Source of the DNA: Desulfuromonadaceae bacterium UBA5613
GTDB taxonomy: Bacteria; Desulfobacterota; Desulfuromonadia; Desulfuromonadales; UBA2197
Direction: 5' to 3'
Assembly (NCBI GenBank): GCA_002424625.1
Contig: DIKR01000075.1
Location: forward strand, 1 to 8,593
DNA length: 8,593 nucleotides
Shown here: in pieces, positions 1-6,275 of the stretch
Layout of the letters: the number at the start of each line of letters is the position of its first letter
How positions within the stretch are numbered: position 1 is the stretch's first letter
Made by a program: the position numbers and the translations under genes
The notes under the pieces: model-generated
Told to the model about the DNA's origin: nothing
Databases searched by the model: none
The model's input: the letters and a program-made list of their open reading frames with translations, nothing else

Positions 1-2
1 AT

Positions 3-728
3 ACCGCTATTTACGATCCCTGCGCTCCGAATTCCCGCCTCGGCATCCCCCGCCGCGAGTTTGAAGGGCGGTCCCTGAGCGGAGTCGAAGGGCTGCACTT
101 TCACACCCTCTGCGAGCAGCTCTTCGAGCCGCTGGAGCGGACGGCCAAGGTCTTTGAAGCAAAGTTCGGTGCTTTTCTGCCGGGACTGAAGTGGATCAAT
201 TTCGGCGGTGGCCATCATATCACCCGGGAAGGGTACGATCTTGATGGCCTGGTCGAGCTGGTGAAGTATTTTCGCGCCAGGTACAACGTCGAAGTCTATC
301 TCGAACCGGGGGAAGCGATCGCCATCGGCACCGGTCTTCTCGTCGGCGAAGTTCTCGATATCGTCAAAAACGGCCTGGAGACCGCGATCCTCGACATTTC
401 GGCGACCTGCCACATGCCTGATATCCTCGAAATGCCTTATCGCCCTGTTATCACCAACGGCTTTGATCCCGGGGACAAGACGCATAACTACCGCCTCGGC
501 GGCCCCTCTTGTCTCGCCGGCGACGTGATTGGCGACTGGTCTTTCGACCGGCCGCTGCAGGTTGGTGACCGTTTGGCTTTCGAGGATATGGCCCACTACA
601 CCATGGTCAAGACCACCACCTTTAACGGCATCCAGCATCCGGCGATCTGTACTTTTGAGCCGGACAGCGGCGAACTGAAAGTGGTCCGTCGTTTTGTTTA
701 TGAGGATTTCAAGAGTCGTTTATCTTAA
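3..728 (+). CDS. nspC: Carboxynorspermidine/carboxyspermidine decarboxylase, 3' part (5' end outside window)
   Basis: The reading frame is open from the first full codon at base 3 to the TAA at 726–728 and gives 241 residues. NspC proteins usually have about 380–400, so the N-terminal third, including the PLP lysine, lies upstream. The enzyme is a PLP-dependent fold III (alanine racemase-like) decarboxylase that turns carboxynorspermidine or carboxyspermidine into norspermidine or spermidine in the cytoplasm. Visible family marks are GLHFHTLCEQ (window residues 30–39), the glycine-rich phosphate-binding stretch NFGGGHHIT, LEPGEAIAIGTG, ATCHMPDILEMPYRP, and YRLGGPSCLAGD with the Cys expected near the active site. 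The ATG at 261 is internal and is not the start. speA begins 49 bases downstream, which supports a polyamine role. Which of the two substrates is used cannot be read from the sequence. Bases 73–92 match a dispersed-repeat-like word (see findings). Confidence 0.93.
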   Translation, partial: TAIYDPCAPNSRLGIPRREFEGRSLSGVEGLHFHTLCEQLFEPLERTAKVFEAKFGAFLPGLKWINFGGGHHITREGYDLDGLVELVKYFRARYNVEVYLEPGEAIAIGTGLLVGEVLDIVKNGLETAILDISATCHMPDILEMPYRPVITNGFDPGDKTHNYRLGGPSCLAGDVIGDWSFDRPLQVGDRLAFEDMAHYTMVKTTTFNGIQHPAICTFEPDSGELKVVRRFVYEDFKSRLS

Positions 729-777
729 TTTTGTCGGGGCGATTCACTCGGTCGTCCGAAGAAGAAAGGTCTCATTC

Positions 778-2688
778 ATGGAAAAAAAATGGTCGATTAA
801 CGACTCTGATAAAATATACAACCTCAGCAACTGGGGGGCGGATCTCTTCTCGATCAACAAGAAAGGGAATATCTGCGTCCACCCTTCCTCGACCTCCAAA
901 GACTTTATCGATCTGCGCGCCCTGGTCGATGATCTGATCAAACGCAAGATCAAGCCGCCGATCCTGCTGCGCTTTATGGATATCCTTTCGGGGCGGATTG
1001 CCAATATCAACCGCGCCTTCAAGAACGCCATCACCGAAAACGAGTATCCGGCCAAGTACCAGACCTTTTACCCGATCAAGGTCAATCAGCAGCGTCAAGT
1101 CGTCGAAGCCATTACCCACTACGGCAAGCGTCACAATATCGGCCTCGAAGTCGGCTCCAAGCCGGAGCTGGTCATCGGCCTCTCCTTTGCTGCAGTGAAT
1201 GGCATTCCGATCATCTGCAACGGCTACAAGGACACCGAGTATATCGAGACCGTCCTTTATGCCACCAAGCTCGGCTACAACATCACTATCGTTGTCGAAA
1301 AGATGTTCGAACTGGAGAAGATCATCGCCCTGGCGAAGAAAACCAATATTCAGCCCCGCCTCGGCATCCGCGTCAAGCTCTCCTCGAAGGGGACCGGTAA
1401 GTGGGCGACCTCCGGTGGCGAAGACGCCAAGTTCGGGCTGCGCATGTCGGAGATCATCGCTGCCATCGACATTCTGCGCGAAGCGGAACTGATCGACTGC
1501 GTCAAACTCCTGCACTTCCATATCGGCAGCCAGATCACCAAGATCGACAAGATCAAGACCGCTCTGATCGAAGGGACGCGCGTTTATACCGAGATGAAGA
1601 AGCTCGGCGTCGGCATCGAATATGTCGATATCGGCGGCGGTCTCGGCGTCGATTACGACGGTTCGAAGTCGAGTTACTTTTCGAGCGTCAACTATACGGT
1701 CGAAGAGTATGCCAATGACGTCGTTTACCAGATCAAGAACATCTGCGACGAAGCCGGGGTGGAGTGTCCGAACATTATCTCCGAGTCAGGGCGGGCCACA
1801 GTGGCCCACTATTCGGTTCTGGTCACCAATGTCCTCAACACCAACACCCAGCACCTCACCCCGGATTTTGAGGAGGAGCTGAACAACGCCGAGAAGCTGG
1901 CGCCGACGGTCAAGAAACTCGCCGACATCTACAAAAGTATCGACCGCCACTCCTTGCGCGAAGATTACCATGATACCATGCAGCTCATTCAGGAAGCGGT
2001 CAGCCTCTTCAATCTCGGCTATTTGAGCCTCAACGAACGGGCCATGGCCGAATGGCTCTACGCCAAGATCCTGCGCAAGATCAACTCCATCGTCGAGAAG
2101 ATCAAACCGATCCCCGAAGAGCTGCAGAACTTTCAGCTGGCGTTACGCCAAACCTACTTCGCCAACTTCTCTCTCTTTCAGTCGATCCCCGACTCCTGGG
2201 CAATCGATCAGCTCTTCCCGATCATGCCGATCCAGCGCTTGCAGCAAAAGCCCGATGTCATGGCCTCGATTGCCGATATTACCTGCGATTCTGATGGTGA
2301 GATCACCAGCTTTGTCGGCGAGAACGGCCGTACCAAGTTCCTCCCCTTGCACAAGATCCGCAAAGACGAAGATTACTACATCGGCTTCTTCCTCATCGGC
2401 GCTTATCAGGAGATCCTCGGCGATCTGCACAACCTCTTCGGCGATACCAACGCCGTGCATATCACCTTCAACAAGAAGACCGGCTATATGATCGACACGG
2501 TGATCAACGGTGACGCCACCTGGGAAAGCCTGAAGTATGTCGAGTACAAAGGGCCGGAACTCCTCAAGAAGGTGCGCGAAAGCCTTGAAAAAGAAGTAGC
2601 GCTGCGCAAGGTCTCAATTGAGGAGAGCAGTCATTTTATCGAACTCCTCGACCGCACCCTGCTCGGCTATACGTATCTTGGCGATTAG
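778..2688 (+). CDS. speA: Biosynthetic arginine decarboxylase (PLP-dependent)
   Basis: This enzyme decarboxylates arginine to agmatine, the entry step to putrescine and spermidine. From the ATG at 778 the protein has 636 residues, close to the usual 630–660. PLP-fold marks appear in order: the PLP lysine in YPIKVNQQRQ (Lys101), HFHIGSQ (246–252), VDIGGGLGVDYDGS (283–296), ESGRATVAH (from 336), and the C-terminal ITCDSDG with the catalytic Cys503. The start at 778 is preferred because AAAGG (765–769) lies 8 bases upstream and the protein then begins MEKKWSINDSDKIYNLSNWG, typical of SpeA N-termini. The frame stays open back to an ATG at 694, but that extension would overlap the end of nspC and adds nothing conserved. 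The gene follows nspC by 49 bases and precedes pfkA by 21, so it is probably co-transcribed. No truncation or missing catalytic residue is visible. Confidence 0.96.
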   Translation: MEKKWSINDSDKIYNLSNWGADLFSINKKGNICVHPSSTSKDFIDLRALVDDLIKRKIKPPILLRFMDILSGRIANINRAFKNAITENEYPAKYQTFYPIKVNQQRQVVEAITHYGKRHNIGLEVGSKPELVIGLSFAAVNGIPIICNGYKDTEYIETVLYATKLGYNITIVVEKMFELEKIIALAKKTNIQPRLGIRVKLSSKGTGKWATSGGEDAKFGLRMSEIIAAIDILREAELIDCVKLLHFHIGSQITKIDKIKTALIEGTRVYTEMKKLGVGIEYVDIGGGLGVDYDGSKSSYFSSVNYTVEEYANDVVYQIKNICDEAGVECPNIISESGRATVAHYSVLVTNVLNTNTQHLTPDFEEELNNAEKLAPTVKKLADIYKSIDRHSLREDYHDTMQLIQEAVSLFNLGYLSLNERAMAEWLYAKILRKINSIVEKIKPIPEELQNFQLALRQTYFANFSLFQSIPDSWAIDQLFPIMPIQRLQQKPDVMASIADITCDSDGEITSFVGENGRTKFLPLHKIRKDEDYYIGFFLIGAYQEILGDLHNLFGDTNAVHITFNKKTGYMIDTVINGDATWESLKYVEYKGPELLKKVRESLEKEVALRKVSIEESSHFIELLDRTLLGYTYLGD

Positions 2689-2697
2689 GGGATTAAA

Positions 2698-2704
2698 AAG
2701 GTGG
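2698..2704 (+). promoter_or_regulatory. Ribosome binding site that sets the pfkA start
   Basis: AAGGTGG differs by one base from the ideal AAGGAGG and ends 5 bases before the ATG at 2710. Two in-frame GTG codons (2701 and 2707) overlap or directly follow this site and so are poor start candidates. Confidence 0.7.
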
Positions 2705-2709
2705 CAGTG

Positions 2710-3669
2710 ATGAAAAAGATCGGCATCTTGACCAGCGGCGGTGATAGTTCGGGAATGAATGCGGCGATCCGCAGCGCGGTGCGCACCGCCCTGCGGCTCA
2801 ATGTCGAAATCGTCGGTTTTCGCAAAGGCTATCTCGGGCTGATGAAAGGGGATTGCATCCCCCTCGACAGCCGCGCTGTTTCCGGCATCCTCCATCGCGG
2901 CGGCACCTTTCTCCAGTCAGCCCGCTCCCCGGAGTTCCGCACCCGGGAAGGGCAGGAGCTCGCCCTCGCCAATCTGCGCCGCCTCGGCGTCGAAGGACTC
3001 GTCATTCTCGGCGGTGACGGTTCGCTGAGCGGTGCCCTCGCCCTGCATCAGCTCGGCTTCCCGACCATCGGCATCCCCGCCTCCATCGACAATGATATCT
3101 CCGGCACCGATATGTCTCTCGGTGTCGATACCGCTCTCAACAACATCATCTACGCCGTCGACTGTATCAAGGATACGGCGAGTTCCCACGCTCGCGCCTT
3201 TGTCATCGAAGTCATGGGGCGCAACTCCGGTTATCTTGCCAGCATCAGCGCCATCGCCACCGGCGCCGAATTCGCCCTCGTCCCCGAGCGCGAGTACGAC
3301 CTTGCCGAGATCTGCCAGCAGCTGCGCGGCCGTTATGAAGAAGGCCGCGACAATGCCATTATCATCCTCGCCGAAGGGGTGGGGAACGCCCAGACCATTG
3401 CCGATACCATTAAGGATGCCATCGGTTTTGAAACCCGGGTCACCGTCCTCGGCCATTATCAGCGCGGCGGCGCCCCCTCGGTCTTTGATCGTCTCCTTGC
3501 CAGCCGTTTCGGCAAAAGTGCCGTCGAACTATTGCTGCAAGGGAAACAAGGGGTGATGGTCGGCCTGGCGTGCAATGCCATGATCACCACGCCGCTGGAG
3601 ACGGTGATTCGCGGCAGCAAACGCCCCCAGGACGAGATGGTGCGCCTGGCGGAAGAGTTGGGGATTTGA
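2710..3669 (+). CDS. pfkA: ATP-dependent 6-phosphofructokinase
   Basis: PfkA phosphorylates fructose 6-phosphate to fructose 1,6-bisphosphate, the committed glycolytic step, in the cytoplasm. From the ATG at 2710 the protein has 319 residues, the same as the Geobacillus enzyme. Known active-site residues then fall on their usual numbers: Arg72, Gly104 in GGDGS, Asp127 in SIDNDISGTD, Arg162, Met169–Gly170–Arg171, Glu222, Arg243, His249 and Arg252. Gly104, together with Ala (not Lys) at 124, points to ATP rather than pyrophosphate as donor. The N-terminal loop reads GGDSSGMN where GGDSPGMN or GGDAPGMN is usual. Several allosteric-site positions are changed (Ser54, Lys154, Glu211, Arg213; see findings). 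The gene sits 21 bases after speA and 2 bases before the lipoprotein gene. GTG at 2701 is an alternative start adding three residues, judged less likely. Confidence 0.95.
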   Translation: MKKIGILTSGGDSSGMNAAIRSAVRTALRLNVEIVGFRKGYLGLMKGDCIPLDSRAVSGILHRGGTFLQSARSPEFRTREGQELALANLRRLGVEGLVILGGDGSLSGALALHQLGFPTIGIPASIDNDISGTDMSLGVDTALNNIIYAVDCIKDTASSHARAFVIEVMGRNSGYLASISAIATGAEFALVPEREYDLAEICQQLRGRYEEGRDNAIIILAEGVGNAQTIADTIKDAIGFETRVTVLGHYQRGGAPSVFDRLLASRFGKSAVELLLQGKQGVMVGLACNAMITTPLETVIRGSKRPQDEMVRLAEELGI

Positions 3670-3671
3670 TC

Positions 3672-4901
3672 ATGAAAAGTCTCTGGATCGCACTCACAAC
3701 CCTTCTCCTTGGCGCCTGCGCGCCGCAGACCGCTCTTCTCGGCAACCCGCAGTCCCCTTATCCACCGCCAAACAAACCACAAGTGGGTGACATCCTTCAC
3801 CTTCGCACCGGCCACCTCGTCACCGCCGGGGAGATGGCGACCGCTGCCACTGACAGCCGCATTATCTATGTCGCTGAAACCCATGACAATCCCGCATCGC
3901 ACCGGGTGCAGCTCGATCTCCTCAAAACACTGCAACAACGCTATCCCGGACGAACGGCCGTAGCGATGGAGATGTTCACCCCCGCGCAGCAGGATGCCCT
4001 CGACGCCTGGGTTGCCCATACCCTCGATGAAAAGAGTTTTCTCAAAGCCTGGTATAGCAGCTGGAAGATGGATTTTGCTTATTACCGCGACATTCTCGAA
4101 TATTGTCGGGCCGCAGGGATCCCGATTATCGGTATCAATGCCGAGAAGTCAATGGTGCAAGCTGTAGGGCGTAAGGACTTTGCCGCACTGACGGACGAGG
4201 AACAGGCCCGTCTCCCCGCCACCCTCGATTTTAACGATCCCTATCATCAGGCGCTGACCGCAGCGATCTTCGGCGGCCATATGCAGGGGAAGCCGCTGGA
4301 CGGTTTCCAAAGGGTGCAGACCCTGTGGGATGAAACCATGGCCGAAAATATCGTCCACTTCCTGGCTTCATCGCAAGGGAACGATGTTCACCTCCTCGTC
4401 CTCGCCGGCGGTAACCACGTGCGCTACGGTTTCGGCATCCCGCGCCGGGTCTTCCGGCAGCTCCCCCTCTCTTATACTTTGATCGGCAATGAAGAGCTGG
4501 AGGTGAGTGAGGCCAAGAAGAGAGAGGCGTACATGGATGTCACCCTGCCGAATTTCCCCATGCCGGCATACGATTACCTTGTTTTTACCCGCTATGAAGA
4601 GCTGGAAAAGATGGATGAGGTCAAACTCGGGATCATGCTTGCAGAGAAAGAAGGGAAGGTGATTGCCAGCGACATCCTGCCGAACGGGGCCGCGGCAAGG
4701 GCGGGAGTCCAGGCAGGGGATGTGCTGCGCAGTCTCGACGGGGAAGAGCTGACAGAGTCGTTTGATCTCATTTATGCTTTGCAACAGAAGAAGATCGGCG
4801 ACAAGGGACAGCTGGAGGTGGAGCGGGACGGAGAGACGCTGCTTCTCGATCTGACCTACGCGCCGGCGCCGACGGTTGAAGGCGGAACCCACCAGCCGTA
4901 G
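3672..4901 (+). CDS. Predicted outer-membrane lipoprotein with ChaN-like (Tiki superfamily) and PDZ domains
   Basis: The 409-residue product starts with a lipoprotein signal: MKSLW, a hydrophobic run, and lipobox LLGAC with the modifiable Cys at residue 16. Ala follows the Cys, so sorting to the outer membrane is expected. Residues about 55–300 resemble the ChaN-like haem-binding uptake family: IIYVAETHDNPASH (His71, His77), AVAMEMFTPAQQ, GIPIIGINAE, and VLAGGNHVRYGFGIPRR (His249). Residues about 317–396 form a PDZ domain (GKVIASDILPNGAAARAGVQAGDVLRSLDG at its centre). ChaN of Campylobacter is an iron-regulated haem-binding lipoprotein, and related Tiki proteins are proteases; which activity applies here is unknown. 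ATG 3672 lies 2 bases after the pfkA stop, implying translational coupling. An upstream in-frame extension into pfkA would bury the signal peptide. The TAG stop is provided by a repeat element that begins at 4896. Confidence 0.85.
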   Translation: MKSLWIALTTLLLGACAPQTALLGNPQSPYPPPNKPQVGDILHLRTGHLVTAGEMATAATDSRIIYVAETHDNPASHRVQLDLLKTLQQRYPGRTAVAMEMFTPAQQDALDAWVAHTLDEKSFLKAWYSSWKMDFAYYRDILEYCRAAGIPIIGINAEKSMVQAVGRKDFAALTDEEQARLPATLDFNDPYHQALTAAIFGGHMQGKPLDGFQRVQTLWDETMAENIVHFLASSQGNDVHLLVLAGGNHVRYGFGIPRRVFRQLPLSYTLIGNEELEVSEAKKREAYMDVTLPNFPMPAYDYLVFTRYEELEKMDEVKLGIMLAEKEGKVIASDILPNGAAARAGVQAGDVLRSLDGEELTESFDLIYALQQKKIGDKGQLEVERDGETLLLDLTYAPAPTVEGGTHQP

Positions 4902-4914
4902 GGGCGATTCATGA
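4896..4914 (+). repeat. Half copy of a GTAGGGGCG-type palindromic repeat
   Basis: CCGTAGGGGCGATTCATGA matches the left arm and centre of an intergenic palindrome of the general form CGTAGGGGCG-(variable)-CGCCCC. The expected right arm (ATCGCCCC) is absent, and a second copy starts six bases later. Bases 4899–4901 (TAG) of this copy are the stop codon of the ChaN–PDZ lipoprotein gene. The family assignment is from memory of similar genomes; the repetition of CCGTAGGGGCG within 25 bases is seen directly. Confidence 0.6.
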
Positions 4915-4919
4915 TTTTC

Positions 4920-4945
4920 CCGTAGGGGCGCCGCTTGCTGCGCCC
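4920..4945 (+). repeat. Full copy of a GTAGGGGCG-type palindromic repeat
   Basis: The copy begins CCGTAGGGGCG, identical to the first copy at 4896–4906, and closes with CGCCC. Its arms GGGCGC (4926–4931) and GCGCCC (4940–4945) pair perfectly around an 8-base loop. It has the same layout as short dispersed hairpin repeats between genes in Geobacter/Desulfuromonas-type genomes. Confidence 0.62.
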
Positions 4946-4954
4946 GCCTTTTTT
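4926..4954 (+). terminator. Intrinsic terminator formed by the repeat hairpin
   Basis: A 6-bp all-GC stem (4926–4931 with 4940–4945, loop 4932–4939) is followed by GCC and then TTTTTT at 4949–4954. It lies 25 bases after the stop of the lipoprotein gene and would end the nspC–speA–pfkA–lipoprotein transcript. The 3-base spacer before the T run makes it somewhat less than ideal. Confidence 0.6.
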
Positions 4955-5051
4955 CGGTCGGGTCGAAACCGGCCAGGTTCCGGGGGTTGCGCCCCTGACG
5001 ACGACTGATCAGCGTCCGCACATACCAGTCAGAATCGCATGGAACTTACTC

Positions 5052-5056
5052 AAGGG
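5052..5056 (+). promoter_or_regulatory. Ribosome binding site of the TM2-domain gene
   Basis: AAGGG lies 5 bases before ATG 5062 and 8 bases before ATG 5065. It overlaps the in-frame GTG at 5056, which argues against that codon as the start. The spacer 4955–5051 upstream holds no gene that I can support and no clear sigma-70 promoter. Confidence 0.5.
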
Positions 5057-5061
5057 TGCCA

Positions 5062-5415
5062 ATGATGAACGAAACGATGCAAAAAGGTCTGGACGAAAAA
5101 TATTGCTCGGAATGTGGCTCGATTATTAAAGCCAGGGCCGAAATTTGCCCTAAATGCGGAGTGCGGCAAACCTCCCCTTTTGCAAGCCTGGGCGCAGTCG
5201 CCCCCAACGGTAAAAGCAAGCTGGCGGCTGCATTGTTTGCCTTGTTCCTGGGGAGTTTCGGGATCCACAAGTTTTACCTGCGCCGTGTCGGCCTGGGCAT
5301 TTTATACCTGCTCTTCTGCTGGACTTTCATCCCGTCGGTCCTGGGTTTCATCGACGCCATCCTCCTGTTGATCATGAGTGACGAAGATTTTAATCGGAAG
5401 TACGGCACCATCTGA
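5062..5415 (+). CDS. Zinc-ribbon and TM2-domain membrane protein
   Basis: The 117-residue product has two parts. Residues 14–36 form a short zinc ribbon with two CxxC knuckles (Cys15/Cys18 in YCSECG and Cys29/Cys32 in CPKCG). Residues 52–114 are a TM2 domain: a first helix LAAALFALFLGSFGIHKFYL with the typical G-x-x-G-x-H-x-F-Y core, a polar turn RRVG, and a second hydrophobic stretch ending GFIDAILLLIM with the common Asp98. The protein should sit in the inner membrane with two helices and a cytoplasmic metal-binding head. The molecular function of bacterial TM2 proteins is not established. The start could equally be ATG 5065, one codon shorter. The EcsC-family gene begins 17 bases after its stop, so the two are probably co-transcribed. 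Confidence 0.88.
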   Translation: MMNETMQKGLDEKYCSECGSIIKARAEICPKCGVRQTSPFASLGAVAPNGKSKLAAALFALFLGSFGIHKFYLRRVGLGILYLLFCWTFIPSVLGFIDAILLLIMSDEDFNRKYGTI

Positions 5416-5432
5416 CCACGGGAGAGAGTTAT

Positions 5433-6212
5433 ATGGCACTATCGACAATGGAAATCAGTGATCTCCGGGCTGCAAAAAATCTCCTCGAAAATCCCGGCCT
5501 TGCTGCCAAAGTCAGCAATTTCGTCGGCGCCCCTATCGAGCAAGGGCTTAAAAAGCTGCCAGAAGCGTGGAGTACGGCGGTCAATGAGGTCGCGCGCAAA
5601 TCGATCGAGAAAGCACTCGATATTGCTCTTTTGACCATGGACAGGGATGAGCAGATCTCCTCGTCGAATTGGTGGCATAAACTGGCCGTAGTTGCAACCG
5701 GTGCCGGTGGCGGTGCCTTTGGTTTACCGGCATTAGCCATCGAATTGCCGATCTCGACAACGATTATGCTGCGATCGATTGCCGATATTGCCCGCAGTGA
5801 AGGCGAAGATTTGCTTTCATCAGACGCCAGACTGCAATGTGTTCAGGTTCTGGCGCTGGGTGGCCCATCCCGGCGTGACGACGGGACAGAAACAGGCTAT
5901 TTCGCCGCCAGAGCGGCCCTCGCCAGGTCGATCTCGGAAGCGGCGGCGCATGTCGCCAAGAAAGGGCTGTCACAACAGGGCGCACCTGCAATTGTCAAAT
6001 TGATTGCTCAGATTGCATCACGATTTTCGATTGTTGTTTCGGAAAAGGCAGCGGCTCAAGCAGTCCCTGTGGTCGGAGCATTCGGAGGTGCCGTCATAAA
6101 CAGTTTATTTATTGATCATTTTCAGGACATGGGGCGGGGACATTTCATTGTTCGCAGGCTGGAGCGACTTCATGGTCAGGAAGAGGTCCGGCGGCTTTAT
6201 GACGAGCTATGA
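5433..6212 (+). CDS. EcsC family protein
   Basis: The 259-residue product resembles the EcsC family, named after the third gene of the Bacillus ecsABC locus; its biochemical role is not known. A Gly/Ala-rich hydrophobic segment at residues about 85–115 (TGAGGGAFGLPALAIELPIS followed by TTIMLRSIADIA) and a second one at about 206–226 (AAAQAVPVVGAFGGAVINSLF) are the typical membrane-associated stretches. The protein ends in a polar helix, HFIVRRLERLHGQEEVRRLYDEL. No signal peptide is seen. GGGAG at 5420–5424 precedes ATG 5433 by 8 bases. The gene follows the TM2-domain gene by 17 bases and is closed by a strong hairpin terminator. The family call rests on recognised sequence style, not on catalytic residues. 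Confidence 0.82.
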   Translation: MALSTMEISDLRAAKNLLENPGLAAKVSNFVGAPIEQGLKKLPEAWSTAVNEVARKSIEKALDIALLTMDRDEQISSSNWWHKLAVVATGAGGGAFGLPALAIELPISTTIMLRSIADIARSEGEDLLSSDARLQCVQVLALGGPSRRDDGTETGYFAARAALARSISEAAAHVAKKGLSQQGAPAIVKLIAQIASRFSIVVSEKAAAQAVPVVGAFGGAVINSLFIDHFQDMGRGHFIVRRLERLHGQEEVRRLYDEL

Positions 6213-6234
6213 CCGGTTGTTTATGTGGAAAATA

Positions 6235-6267
6235 AATAGGCCGCCCAAATCGGGCGGCCTATTCTCT
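6235..6267. terminator. Bidirectional intrinsic terminator between convergent genes
   Basis: A perfect 12-bp stem (6235–6246 with 6252–6263; GGCCGCCC paired with GGGCGGCC at the core) closes a 5-base loop. On the plus strand the stem runs into TTCTCTTTT. On the minus strand it runs into TTTATTTTCC. It therefore serves both the EcsC gene, whose stop is at 6210–6212, and fba, which ends at 6276 on the other strand. Confidence 0.88.
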
Positions 6268-6275
6268 TTTAATCC

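Noticed and set aside
694..777. N-terminal extension of SpeA starting at ATG 694 inside the end of nspC
   Set aside because: The extra 28 residues have no SpeA-like features and overlap nspC. ATG 778 has a suitable ribosome binding site and gives a normal SpeA length.
772..1521. Long open frame on the minus strand opposite speA
   Set aside because: It lies wholly opposite a clear speA frame, and its protein is rich in Asp, Val and Leu as expected from the antisense of a GC-rich gene. There is no recognisable domain.
2710..3669. Pyrophosphate-dependent phosphofructokinase
   Set aside because: The GGDGS motif with Gly104, and Ala rather than Lys at 124, fit the ATP-using enzyme. The 319-residue length also fits the short PfkA class.
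4971..4992. Possible sigma-54 promoter (GG...TTGC) upstream of the TM2 gene
   Set aside because: The GG and GC elements are separated by 11 bases rather than the required 10, and the surrounding bases fit the consensus poorly.
4368..5021. Minus-strand open frame across the lipoprotein 3' end and the repeat region
   Set aside because: Most of it is antisense to the PDZ and ChaN domains and the rest reads through the repeats. No domain or ribosome binding site supports it.
4935..5129. Small plus-strand open frame starting inside the repeat
   Set aside because: It begins in the hairpin and overlaps the TM2 gene start in another frame. It has no recognisable protein feature and its start lies within the predicted terminator.
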